Assembly (NCBI RefSeq): GCF_902459505.1 | Contig: NC_047086.1 | Coordinates: forward strand, 238,958,231 to 239,022,230 | Length of the DNA stretch: 64,000 bases | Source: Geotrypetes seraphini | Taxonomy: Eukaryota; Chordata; Amphibia; Gymnophiona; Dermophiidae | Direction: 5' to 3' | Shown here: in pieces, positions 1-10,851 of the stretch | How the letters are laid out: every line of letters starts with the position of its first letter | How positions within the stretch are numbered: position 1 is the first letter of the stretch | Made by a program: the position numbers and the translations under genes | The notes under the pieces: model-generated | What the model was told of the DNA's origin: nothing | What the model saw: the letters and a program-made list of their open reading frames with translations, nothing else | Databases searched by the model: none

Positions 1-760
1 AATAAAGAGAGGTTTATTATTATGGGAGGATATTGGGCTTTTAGCTCTCATTAACGTGCCAAATAGCACGGTATCGTATGTCAGTGCCACTGGATTTTCC
101 AATATTTTATTCACTTGACCCCAAATGGATCTCCAAAATTTAAGTATCAAGGGACAATAGAACAGTAGATGATCCAATGTCCCTACATCGAGATGACAGT
201 GCCAGCATCTATTAGACTTAGAACTATCCAATTTCTGTAAATGAACAGGGGTCCAAAAAGATCTATTTAACAAGAAAAACCATGTTTGTCTCATAGATGC
301 AGATGCCGTACATCTCATCCTCCAAGTCCAAATTCGTGGCCATGGAGACGCAGAAATCTGCTGCTTTATCTCAATGCTCCAAATGTCACGAAGACCAGTC
401 TTTGGTTTCTTATTCAAAAATTCAGATATTAATTTGTACCACTGGGTGGCCTGATGCCCTAGGAAATCTGTCTGGAAGCATAGGACCGGCAAACTATACT
501 GATTTTTAAGATTTTGCCAATCAGAGAACCTCTTCTGAATGGCCTGCTTCAACTGCAACCACTTATAAAATTGAGACTTAGCAATACCAAATGTTTGTTG
601 CAGTCATGAAAAGTCAAGCAGCTTTCCCTCTGATACTACATCATCCAGAGTACATATACCCGCCTGCATCTAATGCTTCCAGAGGATCTTAAAACCTGCC
701 AATTTGAATCTTGGAGTTCAGCCAAAGGGACTGACAGGTGGATCTTATTAAATTATATTA
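1..760 (-). mobile_element. L1-like LINE, ORF2 C-terminal fragment
   Basis: Reading the minus strand gives the end of an L1/Tx1-type ORF2: a stretch reading roughly FFLLNRSFWTPVHLQKLD, then a zinc-knuckle-like run CWHC...GTLDHLLFYCP and WRSIWGQVNKILEN, which is the C-terminal layout of L1 reverse-transcriptase proteins. The copy runs off the left edge, has lost an open frame in its upstream part and is an old fragment. Family assignment is by recognition of the C-terminal pattern only. Confidence 0.6.
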
Positions 761-1370
761 ATAAAATGGGTAAATAATTACCTTTGAAGTAGCAGTTTAA
801 ATATGTAGTCTACAAGAAATAAATTAAAAAATACCAGCACCTAACACTGCACACTGGACTATCAAGCTATTCATTTCAACATATTTTTTTGTTTCCACAG
901 AATTCCTACAGCTCCTCCTCTAAGAATGAATGCAAAATAGAAAAAGGCACTTGGCCAGAAACTTGCCATACAAAAAAAGTTGATTTTGTTGTAATCTATG
1001 TAAAAACATTGACCTCTCCAGTCCCAAGCATTTTGTGAAGTACCTGTAATACAAGATTTGCATACCAAAATGCCTTTGTAAAATGATCTCTATTAAAAGT
1101 GGAAATTTGCAATGTATTTACTATGATAAGAAGGACTTAGTTTTGTAAAATGTTCCAAATCATGTGCATAAGGATGTTGTTGTTTAGCATATATTAATTG
1201 GCAAACATTGGCGGATTTACAGTGATAAATTTCGGCTATTCACTTAGATTGTCCTAAGTTGGTTTTTGACTGCCATCTACTGTAAATGACTCAAAATTGC
1301 ACTTGTCTGACCACGACCCAGGAAGAATCATGTCACTAGTATCATCTTTCTTTCATTGTACTTATGTTTA
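761..1370. other. Stretch without recognised gene or repeat
   Basis: AT-rich sequence. I see no splice-flanked coding segment and no terminal repeats. Short open frames here show no family resemblance. Confidence 0.5.
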
Positions 1371-1500
1371 ATATTTGGTAGTTTTACTACTGTTATGCTG
1401 TTAAAACTGTAAGTTTTATGTTGAATTGTACTTGCTGTACACTGTCCTGGGTGAATTTATTCATAAAGGCAGTTAATAAAGCCCAATAAATAAATACATA
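1371..1500 (+). repeat. LINE 3' tail fragment (L2-like)
   Basis: Ends in a run of AATAAA-like units (AATAAAGCCCAATAAATAAATAC) after a segment resembling the 3' untranslated end of the L2-like LINEs elsewhere in the window. Too short for firm family placement. Confidence 0.35.
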
Positions 1501-1689
1501 CAGTATGTTCTCGTTATCTGCATGTTCCCGATTTGCAATTTTGCTTATCCACAGTTGCATGCATTATGACAGATATTCCCTATCCATGTGTTTGCATATT
1601 CCCGGACCTGCTGTTAAAAAAACAGCTTTCTTTGTTTTTATTTTTACTTTGCAGTCTGGCATTTGCTTCTAGCTTATTCTTCCACTTGA

Positions 1690-2075
1690 TTCTCATTCGC
1701 CAACTTGTTATTCATCTATTTCCACCAAATTGGACAAAATTTCAAACTGGCTTACGCTTAATAAACTGAAAATTAATTCCTCCCAAACTGCAGTAATGCT
1801 TTTTTCTTCAGGATCTCCATCCACAAAGCTTCCAAATTTTAGTATGAAAGGTGGTCATTTATCACCCTCTACAACTAAAATCTTAGGAGTTGTGATAGAC
1901 AATACGTTAACCTTTCATGCTCATCTCAAAGGTGGTTTCTTCTTCTTTCTTTTCTCTTTGCCATATTTGATCTATTAAGTTGTTTCTTTAACCATTCTTA
2001 TACATTCTTTGGCCTTATGTAAACCTGATTATTGGAACTCTATTTTTATTGGTCTTCCAAAATACCATTTGAAAG
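1690..2075 (+). mobile_element. L2-like LINE fragment, reverse transcriptase C-terminal half
   Basis: Encodes the thumb/connection part of an L2-type reverse transcriptase in broken frames: a WLTLNKLKINSSQT-like block, TKILGVVIDNTLTF, then DYWNSIFIGLPKYHLK (compare the usual LDYCNxLYxGLP). The copy is truncated at its right edge, where a CR1 3' end abuts it at about 2,076. Confidence 0.65.
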
Positions 2076-2345
2076 GAAGCTCTGGAATGAGAAGGTATAG
2101 GGTGAAGTTACGAGGTGATAGGCTCAGGAGTATTCTAAGGAAATACTTTTTTACAGAAAGGGTGGTAGATGCAAGGAATAATCTCACAGCAGAGGTGGTG
2201 GAGACAAAGACTGTGTCTGAATTCAAGAAAGCATGGGACAGGTTCGTGAAATCTCTTAGGGAGAGGAAGAGATAGTGGATGCTATGGATGGGCAGATTGG
2301 ATAGGCCAATTTGGCCTTAATCAGCTGTTATGTTTCTGTTTTTCT
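2076..2345 (+). mobile_element. CR1-like LINE 3' end
   Basis: Encodes the last ~60 residues of a CR1 ORF2 (MRRYRVKLRGDRLR..YFFTERVVDARN..VVETKTVSEFKKAWD), followed by the short CR1 3' UTR with GGATGGGCAGATTGGATAGGCC and a terminal TTATGTTTCTGTTTTTC stretch. 5'-truncated, as is usual for CR1. It belongs to a different CR1 subfamily from the complete copy at 48-53 kb. Confidence 0.75.
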
Positions 2346-2620
2346 AAGTTAAGGGCTCGATCAATTAAGTTGCGTGCACAGCTAGGGCATATGCCCAATT
2401 TTCAGCAGACCAGTTTGAGTGCCATGTATAGAATCTAGGGGACTATATTGAGGGTGGACAATTTTCAAACACCCATTTTACGTGCACAAAACATTTTGAA
2501 AATTGCTGCAGAGGTTTTTAACATTTTGTAAAAGAAATGTCAGCTTAAAATACTGTTTTGTTATTGCTCAGACTTTCAGCCACTTGCAAGGGAAGGAAAA
2601 GACTAATTTCTAAGAAAGTA

Positions 2621-2841
2621 TATGAAGGGGTGCTGAAAAGTTCTCAGCCCAACGAAGAAGCGAATGACATGGATAAGGTTCAATCAATGACCTGAAACAA
2701 TGCCAAAACATAGAATTTTTTTTCTGCAAATTGGCACTTAATGAAATAAGATAACACTCTTTTCAGCTTCAGTGGCAAAATAACGTTCAGAATTTAGGAA
2801 GTTGGTTGATTGGGCTGAGAACTTTTCAGCACCCCATCATA
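2621..2841. mobile_element. Mariner-type MITE with TA target site
   Basis: About 30-bp terminal inverted repeats: left TGAAGGGGTGCTGAAAAGTT, right the reverse complement of TGATGGGGTGCTGAAAAGTT, both continuing CTCAGCCCAA. TA dinucleotides flank both ends. At ~220 bp with no transposase it is non-autonomous. The terminal sequence and the TA duplication fit Tc1/mariner. Confidence 0.8.
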
Positions 2842-3862
2842 ACCATTTTAATTATGACATTTATTATAAGAGACGGTGCACAATTACTTTGTTGTCACCA
2901 AACAAGCCAACCCCCAATTTACTTGCCATGCAAAGTATCTGTAATTTTCTGGTACACTATAAACCCTCTGAGATTAATATAACATGTCAGTGCAAAGAGG
3001 GGAGGCCTTGGCACAAATATTCCCCGTTGAAGCCACTTTCATGTAGGTTTGCGCTCATAATTGGATTGCCAAAGTTGAGACACAAGAGAAAGACAAAGTA
3101 GATGCATTGTGCCAATCCCAGTTGTTCGTTATTAAGTTTTGTCACCTCTAATTGCTGTGGAGAGGCCTTCTATGTACCTTGAGGTTTCCTCAGTCACTTT
3201 CAGCTCCTTTGGTAGCTAACTGGAAGTTTAGACTTCAAATGGAGGGGGTGAGGGTGGGGGTGGGGTCCTTCATGGACTCTGTATATAAGCTGTAATACTG
3301 TCACACACCTTTCAGGTCAAATGTTAGTCATATATGTATAATACATTGTATGATGACCTTGTGTATAAGGAGAAACCCTGCCATTCATAGAAAGTCTTTC
3401 AAAGTAGGTAAATGTATTGACGGTAAGTATTTGATTTTTGAGGATGTTAGGGAGAATATTGCAAATTATTAAGAACACGCATAGGGAAAACGTTTAATTT
3501 TTTTCAGATTTTTAGCCTTTTTCTCAATTTCAGATTTTTTTTTTCCACACATTTATACTATTTTTCAAGGCATGCTGGAACTTTTTAATATGTCCAAATT
3601 GATTTTTGATATGTTAATTTATGGGTTGATGTGTACTAAATTGATCTTGCACATACTAAAATTTTCAATTCAGGCTAATGATCTGAATGCATGCTAATGA
3701 ATGGACATCTGTTTTTAAGGATTTTGAGCGCTTTTTGTATCTAGGCACCTAAATTGGACTTAGGTGCTGGTATTTAGGCTAAGAAATTTGTGGCATAAAT
3801 AGAGGGCGCTTATGATTTTGATGTGTACTGGTGCCTATGTCCAATTTAAACAAAACTAAAAC
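2842..3862. other. Intergenic stretch, nothing firmly assigned
   Basis: AT-rich DNA with a G-rich patch near 3,241-3,266 and a possible degenerate MITE near 3,740-3,840 (GGACTTAGGTGCTGG). No coding segment supported. Confidence 0.45.
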
Positions 3863-3865
3863 TTA

Positions 3866-4051
3866 GGGCTCCTTTTACTAAGCTGCGGTAGCGTTTTTAG
3901 CGCGCGCTGAAGATTAGCGTGCGCTAACCCCCGCGCTGCGCGGAAAAACTAACACCAGCTCTATGGAGGCGTTAGCGTCTAGCGCGCGGGGCATTGTAGC
4001 ACGTGCTTAGCGCACACTAAAACCGCTAGCGCAGCTTAGTAAAAGGAGCCC
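3866..4051. mobile_element. Palindromic MITE, PIF/Harbinger-like (TTA target duplication)
   Basis: Perfect-looking terminal inverted repeats of about 22 bp: GGGCTCCTTTTACTAAGCTG at the left and its complement at the right. TTA flanks both ends (3,863-3,865 and 4,052-4,054). The interior is GC-rich, with CpG-rich AGCGCGCG motifs in inverted arrangement, so the whole 186 bp can fold. No coding capacity. Confidence 0.75.
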
Positions 4052-4054
4052 TTA

Positions 4055-4395
4055 GCTTTATAGACCGAGTCATCAACCAAGCGGAGCTTGATTCGGTTTA
4101 CAATAATGTAAAACATAATACATAGATTTGACAAGAAAAAGTAGACTGAAATAGTTAATTTCCAAAATGTTTAGCAAACAAAAAAGTTTTAAGAACTTTC
4201 CGGAATAAAGCCAAAGAACCTAAACTTCTTAATCTAAGCGGTAAAGCATTCCAGAATTCGGTTAATTTAAAAGCAAAAGAATAACTAAATCTCTTAAAGG
4301 TTCTGTTTTTTACCACTGAGAGAGGGAAACGCTCTCTGAAGAGCTTTCTTTTTAAAGACGCTTTCAATCTATAATCACATCAAATGATTATCTTC
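4055..4395 (-). mobile_element. L2-like LINE 3' end fragment
   Basis: Minus-strand frame of ~70 codons with the L2 C-terminal block (RFSYSFAFKLTEFWNALPLRLR..SLALFRKVLKTFLF), followed by the 3' UTR motif complementary to GCGGAGCTTGATTCGGTTTAC. Truncated upstream. Confidence 0.6.
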
Positions 4396-4640
4396 TTTTT
4401 TATTTATTTCCCCTTCCTATTGTTCTTACCATTCATGTCATCTTTTCTAATAAATAATATTGTAGTTCTGCCCTCCATTCCTTATGTAACTGTCAGTTTT
4501 TATGTCAATTTGTCAAATCTTTGTAAATTGTGAATACTGGTATATGTGGGGTTTTTAAAAAAAAAATTATTATTATGTAAATCGCTTAGTAAAATAAATA
4601 GGCGATTCAATAAGTTAAAATAAAACTTGAATCTTGAAAT
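4396..4640 (+). mobile_element. L2-like LINE 3' tail
   Basis: Short 3' UTR piece ending GTAAATCGCTTAGTAAAATAAATAGGCGATTCAATAAG, which has the hairpin-like ending shared by the L2-type LINEs here. It abuts the opposite-strand L2 fragment on its left. Confidence 0.5.
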
Positions 4641-5380
4641 GTAAGTTTTAATTTTTGAGAACTTCTGGCAAGATGAGATCTATGAACATTCCAGTCTAAA
4701 GGAATCAAAGTGGCAAAAATGCCAAATAGGATCGCTAGGCATGATTCTATAAACGGCGTCTAACTGAATATTGCCAGCTTCTATGTGCTGCTTTCCTTGA
4801 CGCCTCTTTTTTAATTTGCTGTTTACAGAATCAGGGCATGAGTGCCTTATTGGGATATTCTGCACTGGTCACTGTCTGGATAGTGGAGCTGGAATACTGC
4901 CTCAGCTGGCTTAAAAAAAAAAAACACTGCTGACAATGATGGTTGAATACTGACCCATTCTATCTTAACCATGCCATAGCTGAAATTTCTCACTTGTAGA
5001 CCTTTAAAGATTTAAAGCAACTGATATATATTAGCTCAATAAAAGTGATGTAGATGATTTGTTAAAAATGTAGAAAATTAGATATGTGACTTCGATAGAG
5101 AGAGACAGAGAAAGAGAGAACAAGGAGCAAACAGCCCTTTATTACTTTTTGAACAAAAATACTTGTACCTTATCATAAATGGTTAGTTTTGAAAATGCTC
5201 AATTACTATATCATATTATGACAGAGAAATCAATAACATAAACTGCAGCATTGACCTTAAGTCTCTGTGGGAGTAATTTTATGAAGCTTTTTTCTGCTGT
5301 AAAGCAGAAAGGGATCTTATATTGCATCGGGGTATATATGTATAAAAAATAGAGGCATGGAAGATTGGGATCAATTCCTT
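4641..5380. other. Stretch without recognised gene
   Basis: AT-rich. A GAGAGAGACAGAGAAAGAGAG purine run lies near 5,096-5,117. Nothing else recognised. Confidence 0.4.
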
Positions 5381-5955
5381 TAGATGTGGGGGAGAAAATC
5401 TACTTTTATGCTGATGACACTTTCCTGTCGCTTCCTCTTAATCCAAACCTAGCTATCCCCCTCTTTTACAAAGCCATGATAGCGAGTGCTGCACGGCAAA
5501 AGCCCCAAAGCCCTTTAAATTTTTATGGGCTTTGGGGCAGTTACCGCAGTGGCCCGTGCTAATCGCCCTCATAAAAGAGGCCCTAGATTGACTAAAACTT
5601 GACCTGGGCTACTGAAAAAGTTAAACAATGGCCATCGGAATACCATCTTAAACTTAATAAAGAGAAAACTAAATTACTGTGGTTTAATCTAAAGCAGAAG
5701 TGTATTTCTGCATCAGTTAAAATGTTGGATGACTCCTGTTTTAAAAACATAAAATTTCTGAAGTCCTAGGAGTGCTATTAGAGTCCTCTTTATGGATTCT
5801 CAGGTTAATGGTATTGTCAAAAATCTTTCTATAAACTGAAACAATTATATTTAATTCATTCAAAATTTTTTCAACATTTTAGCATGTTAGATCGATTTAC
5901 CATTCTATCTCAGATGGATTATTTTAATTTGTTGTATTCTGGTATTTCATTGCTT
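5381..5955 (+). mobile_element. L2-like LINE fragment with a MITE inside
   Basis: Begins with an L2 reverse-transcriptase active-site block (GEKIYFYADDTFLSL), is broken by a palindromic MITE at about 5,459-5,583, then resumes with a YHLKLNKEKTKLLW-like block and MDYFNLLYSGISLL. A minus-strand L2 copy interrupts it at 5,956. The same LINE appears to resume at about 7,556. Confidence 0.65.
5459..5583. mobile_element. Short palindromic MITE related to the 3,866 element
   Basis: Inverted ends CCCTCTTTTACAAAGCC and GGGC..CATAAAAGAGG enclose GC-rich sequence. The ends resemble GGGCTCCTTTTACTAAGC of the Harbinger-like MITE. It interrupts an L2 reading frame just after the YADD block. Confidence 0.55.
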
Positions 5956-7545
5956 AATAATAATAATAATAATAACAATTTATATACCGCAGGACCGTGA
6001 AATTCCATGCGGTTTACAAAGATTAAAAGATGCTACAAATTGAGTGGCATTAACATAGTTAAAAGCTAGTGATTAACATCTCTAGGAATCAGTTATTGTG
6101 GAATAAGATTGTGCAGGTTAGGTGCCTAAATACTCCTAAATTCCCCATAAATAGTAGGCGTAAGCAATTGTTCCAGATCTTTACCCCATAATGCTGCCTG
6201 ATGTGAGAAAAAATGTTGATGATTTCTTTTAAATGTACATCCTCTAACGTTAACCGGAGGGGAAACAAAATTCAAGTGTGAGCTTCTCTTATGTCTGTTG
6301 GCTGAGAAAGAGAAAAGGTCAGTTATATATTTAGGGGCTAAACCAAACAGTACCTTAAAACAAAAACAACCAAATAAACTTCACACGTGCCTCCATCGGC
6401 AGCCAATGCAGAAGTTGGTAGGAAGGTGTTACATGATCAAACTTCTTCAACCCGAAAATCAGTTTGACTGCTGCATTTTGCACCATTTGTAGTTGTTGCA
6501 TATTCTTCCGGGAAATTTCTAGACGATATTACAGTAATCAAGTTGACTCAGTATGAGGGATTGTACCAGAATTCTGAATGATGACACATCAAAATGCTCT
6601 AATGAACCAAAGCTTCCAGAGAGTGAAAAAACCCTTTCTGACTATGGAGTCCACCTGGTCTTTCATGGTTAGGCTCTGGTCCAGTGTTACATCCAATACC
6701 TTCATAGTAGATTGAATAGGATAACTAAGTTTATTGATGCGTAGTGATGTTTTGGTATCAAGCGAGTGTGGCGAAGCTACAAAAATTTTTTCTGAATTAA
6801 GTTTCAGTTTGAATTCAGTCATCCATTGCTCCATCAAATTTAGTATTTCTGTTGCCTTGGGAGCAACTTCCTAGAGAGAGTTAGCGAATGGAATAATGAT
6901 CGTAAAGTCCTGCGTAACTAAATAATTTTATCCCCAGCTGGGTCATTTGTGCACCTAATGAAGACATGTAGACATTGAAAAGCAATGGGGATAGTGGTGA
7001 CCCCTGCGGCACGCCAGATGGATTGCTCCAGGTATCAGAGAGATCGTAATTAAAACATACTTGATAGGTGCGGGACATAATGAAACCTCGAAACCAGTCT
7101 AGCATCTCTTCTCTGATACCTATTGCATCTAAGCATTGTAGCAGTTTCCCATGGTCCACTAAGTCAAACGCAGAGCTCATATCGAATTGCATGATCAGGG
7201 CATTAAGGCCCTTATTAAACAGGAGACGTAAATTATCCAAGATAGCCGCAATTACTGTCTCAGTGCTGAACAAAGGTCTAAAACCAGATTGAGTTTCATG
7301 TAAGAGAGAGAACTGATCAAGATATTCCATCAACTGGGTATGTACCAATCCTTCCATGATTTTTACAATAAATGGAATCGATGCTACTGGTCTATAGTTG
7401 GTTACTAGTGCTGAAGATTCTTTACTATTTTTTGGAATTGGGGTTATTATTATGTGACCATTATTAGTGAGGAATTTTCCATTTTTTAGGTTATCGGTTA
7501 AATAATTCAGCAAAGATAGTTTAAAGTCTAATGGAGCTGCTTTTA
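5956..7545 (-). mobile_element. L2-like LINE, 5'-truncated, minus strand
   Basis: The 3' end lies at about 5,956, with an A-rich (TAA)n tail and the TATATACCGC...GCGGTTTACAA stem typical of this family. A 210-codon open frame (6,881-7,513) carries reverse-transcriptase blocks: NYRPVASIPFIVKIMEGL, SGFRPLFSTET, FDMSSAFDLVDH and GVPQGSPLSPLLFNVYMSSL, with the active site reading FSYAG instead of YADD. A second frame (6,589-6,837) holds the downstream KLKLNSEKIFVASP block. It is inserted, in reverse orientation, into another L2-like LINE. Confidence 0.8.
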
Positions 7546-7555
7546 TAATTTCTGG

Positions 7556-8225
7556 GGGACATGAGGAAACTTTAATTCAAAACACTGCTGCAAGGCTGAT
7601 ATTTAAGAAAGAAATATTTGATCATGTCACCCCTATGACAATGAATCTTCATTGACTTCCTGTTAAAACTTGTATTTTATTTAAGCTTTTGTTATTTGGT
7701 TTGTAAAACTTTGAATGGTGATGCAACTGAGGGTTTTTCTTTAGGTTTCAGTGTATGTTTAAATTTTGTCTTTTCCATTGATTAAGGGAGTGAACTTTAA
7801 ATCTGCTCATTAAAAGTCTTTGGTTATGGCGTGATTAGTATCTTGAATTCTTTACCTTTGAACATTCATCTAATTTTGTCATATTGAATTTGGAAAGAAG
7901 CTGAAAACACATTTCTTTTATGTGCTGATTGTTAATTATTATATGTATTATTTCAATGGTTCTCAACCCTGTTCTGAAAGACCCCTAGTCAGTCAGGTTT
8001 TCAGGACATCCCTAATAAATATGCATGTCTGTATCCTCCATTATATGCAAATCTCTCTCATACATATTCATTAGGGATATCCTGAAAATCATATAGGCTG
8101 GGGGGTCCTCCAGGACAGGGTTAAGAACCACTGCGTTATTTCATTTAAGATTGTAGAATTCATATTGTTATTTGCTTTGAACCTGATTGCTTAGGGATTA
8201 GGCAGGATACACATCCTTTACATAA
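7556..8225 (+). mobile_element. L2-like LINE, distal part, resumed after insertion
   Basis: Starts LIQNTAARLIFKKEIFDHVTP, the block that normally follows the LYSGISLLN region ending at 5,955, so this looks like the far half of the interrupted LINE. Continues to a 3' UTR and an (ATAAC)n-like tail at about 8,218-8,250. A hAT MITE (7,954-8,133) is inserted in the 3' portion. Confidence 0.6.
7954..8133. mobile_element. hAT-type MITE
   Basis: Inverted ends CAATGGTTCTCAACCCTGT and the complement of CAGTGGTTCTTAACCCTGT. The interior contains the inverted TAATAAATATGCATG / CATACATATTCATTAG pair. Flanks TATTATTT and CGTTATTT fit an 8-bp duplication with two mismatches. It interrupts an L2-like LINE. 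Confidence 0.7.
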
Positions 8226-9688
8226 CATAATATAACATAACATAGCATAAGGTCTGTTTTGATGTGACCTATACTGAGGCATCCCCAAGACTGTAGCTGG
8301 GGCAGAGCTGTGATGTAGCCACATATTTTATTAAACACATGATTACATGTATAAAGTACACACAAACATTTACATTTTCTTCAAAACAGGTGGAAATGTG
8401 CACAAAAACATTTTTTATTTATTGAGATTCATTAACCATCTTCATGAAGATATTCATCCAAGAGGTACTGTATTTGTTTTCTACTAAGGGGTGTTGTATG
8501 AGCCTGTGTTGACTTTATATAATATTGGCAATCAACAAGTTCAACGCATTAGGAGACCAAAGTATCTAAACCATAATAAATTACTTTTCTAACCTTGATA
8601 AAATATCCTTATATTTGGAAAATGGATCCTCAAACTAGAAGACTCCCCTGTGAAAATCTGTCTCTTATCAAAATAATCTTAACTTATCTTTTTCATGACT
8701 CAGCACTAGTTCCATCATGACATCATGTTTCAATAGTATCTACATTACAGAACAACTGTTCACAGTCTTCTGGCAGTCCACTTTCTCTGTTTCTATCCTA
8801 AAAGAATATGATGTTAACATTCAGCCAATCCCAAATAGTATTTCACATTTCTTTTAACTTAGAGACATCCATTCTAATTTGGAATTTAATCCATCTGGTC
8901 ATAAAGAGTGTAATTTAAATATACAAAACTTTTCTTGATAGTTAAGTTGCCATTCTCTTCATCTCCACACCAATCTTCCTCTATATCAGGGCTACTTAAT
9001 ACCAGTCCTTAAGCTCCACAGGCAGGTCAGGTTTTCAGGATATCCACAATGAATATGTATGAGAGAGATTTGCATACCAAGGAGGCAGTGCATGCAAATG
9101 TATCTCATGCATATTCATTATGGATATCCTAAAGACCCAGTCTACCTGTGGACCTCAAGGACTGGAATTGAGTAGCTCTACTCTACATGCTCAATAATTC
9201 CCATAATATCTAATCAGTTTTTATATTTTTTTACTCCAATGGTTCACTAAAGGCTCCATCCTATTCTCTCTCTGACATCATATCTGATGTTCATTTAATT
9301 TATTTTTATTTACAGCACTGATATACCACAACTTATCCATCAATGGCATCTATGCAGTTTACAACTTTAAAAACAAAATTAAGTTGAAAGGGAAAGGGAG
9401 GAAAAGGGGGGTGGAGAAGAGAGTAGGAAAGGGAAACTAAAAGCATTTAGGGAAAAGAATAGGAAAAATATTTGTATGTGTGTGTGTTTTACTATGATTC
9501 TGTTGCTTGACGCATTATAACTTTATAATTAAATTCAGACTTTAAAATATGAGTATATAGTTGGTTCTTTCTTTTTAATCCTCCTTTAGGTATAAGAGAG
9601 TGCATGTGAGCCAGCATCTGTTTTTGTGAGGGAACATTAGAAGAAGTAAGAAGTTAAACAGCTGCTATCCTGCTGGGTATGGCATGAG
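8226..9688. other. Region upstream of TAAR5
   Basis: Mostly unique-looking AT-rich DNA containing one hAT MITE (8,987-9,180), a short L2-like 3' tail at about 9,300-9,375, and a short (TG)n tract near 9,477. I cannot point to a TATA box or other promoter motif for TAAR5 with confidence. A non-coding 5' exon, common for receptor genes, could lie here unseen. Confidence 0.4.
8987..9180. mobile_element. hAT-type MITE with 8-bp target duplication
   Basis: Inverted ends CAGGGCTACTTAATACCAGTCC and the complement of GGACTGGAATTGAGTAGCTC. Flanked by CTCTATAT (8,979-8,986) and CTCTACAT (9,181-9,188). The interior palindrome contains AATGAATATG..GAGAGATTTGCAT, shared with the MITEs at 7,954 and 27,233. 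Confidence 0.75.
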
Positions 9689-10723
9689 ATGAATGCCATA
9701 CAGAGCTACAATACAGGAGAGTGGTCCCCAGCCCCCTTGTGCTATGAGAAAGTGAATGGTTCCTGTATCAAAACCACACATGTGTTTGGAGTTCAGCTGG
9801 TCATCTATCTGTTCTGTGCAATGGGCATGCTGCTTGTGGTACTGGGCAACCTGCTGGTGGTGGTTTCCGTCTTTCACTTTAAAATCCTCCACACCCCTAC
9901 CAATTTCCTGCTTCTCTCCTTAGCTCTGGCTGACCTCCTGCTCGGTCTAACGGTGTTGCCTTTTAGCATGGTCCGATCAGTGGAAAGCTGCTGGTTCTTT
10001 GGAGACAGATTCTGCAGGGTGCACACCCTTCTGGACACGGTCTTCTGCTTGGTATCTATCTTGCATCTGTGTTTTATTTCGATCGACCGTCACTATGCAA
10101 TCTGCAAACCTCTGCAGTATCCTATTAAGTTTACTGTCAACGTAGCATGTATTTACATAGCTGTTGGGTGGAGTCTGCCTATCGCCTACACTTCGGTTTT
10201 CATATACACAAATGCGGTGGATGAAGGGTTGAGCCATTTATTAAAGGACCTGCCTTGCATTGGTAGCTGCCAGCTGCTCTTCAATAAACTCTGGGGGTGG
10301 TTAAACTTCCCTGTGTTCTTCCTTCCCTGTTTCTTAATGATAACATTGTATGTGAAGATCTTCCTTGTGGCTAGCAGACAAGCTAAACAGATCAGCAATT
10401 TGGAGAAAATGGTCAGTTCTTCGACCAACATGAGGGCATCTCGGAGAGAACGAAAGGCAGCCAAGACTCTTGGGATAGCCGTGGGCATCTACCTTTTGTG
10501 CTGGCTGCCCTTCACAATAGACAGCATGGTAGACAGCCTTATTAACTTCAGTACTCCACCCCTCTTGTTTGACATCTTTATTTGGTTTGCTTATTTCAAT
10601 TCTGCCTGCAATCCACTGATTTATGTGTTTTCTTACAGCTGGTTTAGAAAAGCTCTGAAAATTGTTGTGACCCGTCAGATCTTTCAATCTGGGTCTTCTA
10701 CAGTGAACCTGTTTCAAGAATGA
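9689..10723 (+). CDS. TAAR5: Trace amine-associated receptor 5
   Basis: Single-exon class A GPCR of 344 residues, the usual TAAR length; in mammals TAAR5 is an olfactory receptor for trimethylamine and related tertiary amines. Seven membrane segments are at roughly residues 34-59, 70-93, 107-130, 148-170, 203-226, 258-280 and 289-314. The amine-binding Asp3.32 is D116, the DRY-type motif is DRH (133-135), TM6 has CWLPF (271-275), and the family fingerprint NSACNPLIYVFSYSWF occupies 304-319. C109 can pair with ECL2 Cys190/194. There is one N-glycosylation sequon, NGS, at 23-25. Closeness to mammalian TAAR5 rather than TAAR1 rests on SCWFFGD, GSCQLLFNKLWGWLNFP and TPPLLFDIFIWFAYFNSACNP. The start is the first ATG before a normal N-terminus. 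The frame is fully intact. It is convergent with the vanin gene downstream. Confidence 0.93.
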   Translation: MNAIQSYNTGEWSPAPLCYEKVNGSCIKTTHVFGVQLVIYLFCAMGMLLVVLGNLLVVVSVFHFKILHTPTNFLLLSLALADLLLGLTVLPFSMVRSVESCWFFGDRFCRVHTLLDTVFCLVSILHLCFISIDRHYAICKPLQYPIKFTVNVACIYIAVGWSLPIAYTSVFIYTNAVDEGLSHLLKDLPCIGSCQLLFNKLWGWLNFPVFFLPCFLMITLYVKIFLVASRQAKQISNLEKMVSSSTNMRASRRERKAAKTLGIAVGIYLLCWLPFTIDSMVDSLINFSTPPLLFDIFIWFAYFNSACNPLIYVFSYSWFRKALKIVVTRQIFQSGSSTVNLFQE

Positions 10724-10851
10724 TAATATTTTTATTTTGGTAACAATATGTACTTTCTTATGGGCAGGTTTTGCATGATGTGCTCTACATGAAGAAATAG
10801 AATTCATTGCTGTGTGCAAGGTCCAGATAAATAGATAATATGGGGCTCATT

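Noticed and set aside
1498-1610. Possible Tigger-like element end (TTCTCGTTATCTGCATG)
   Set aside because: Only one degenerate end; no inverted partner or TA flanks located.
10186-10819. Minus-strand frames of 100-161 codons
   Set aside because: Antisense shadows of TAAR5.
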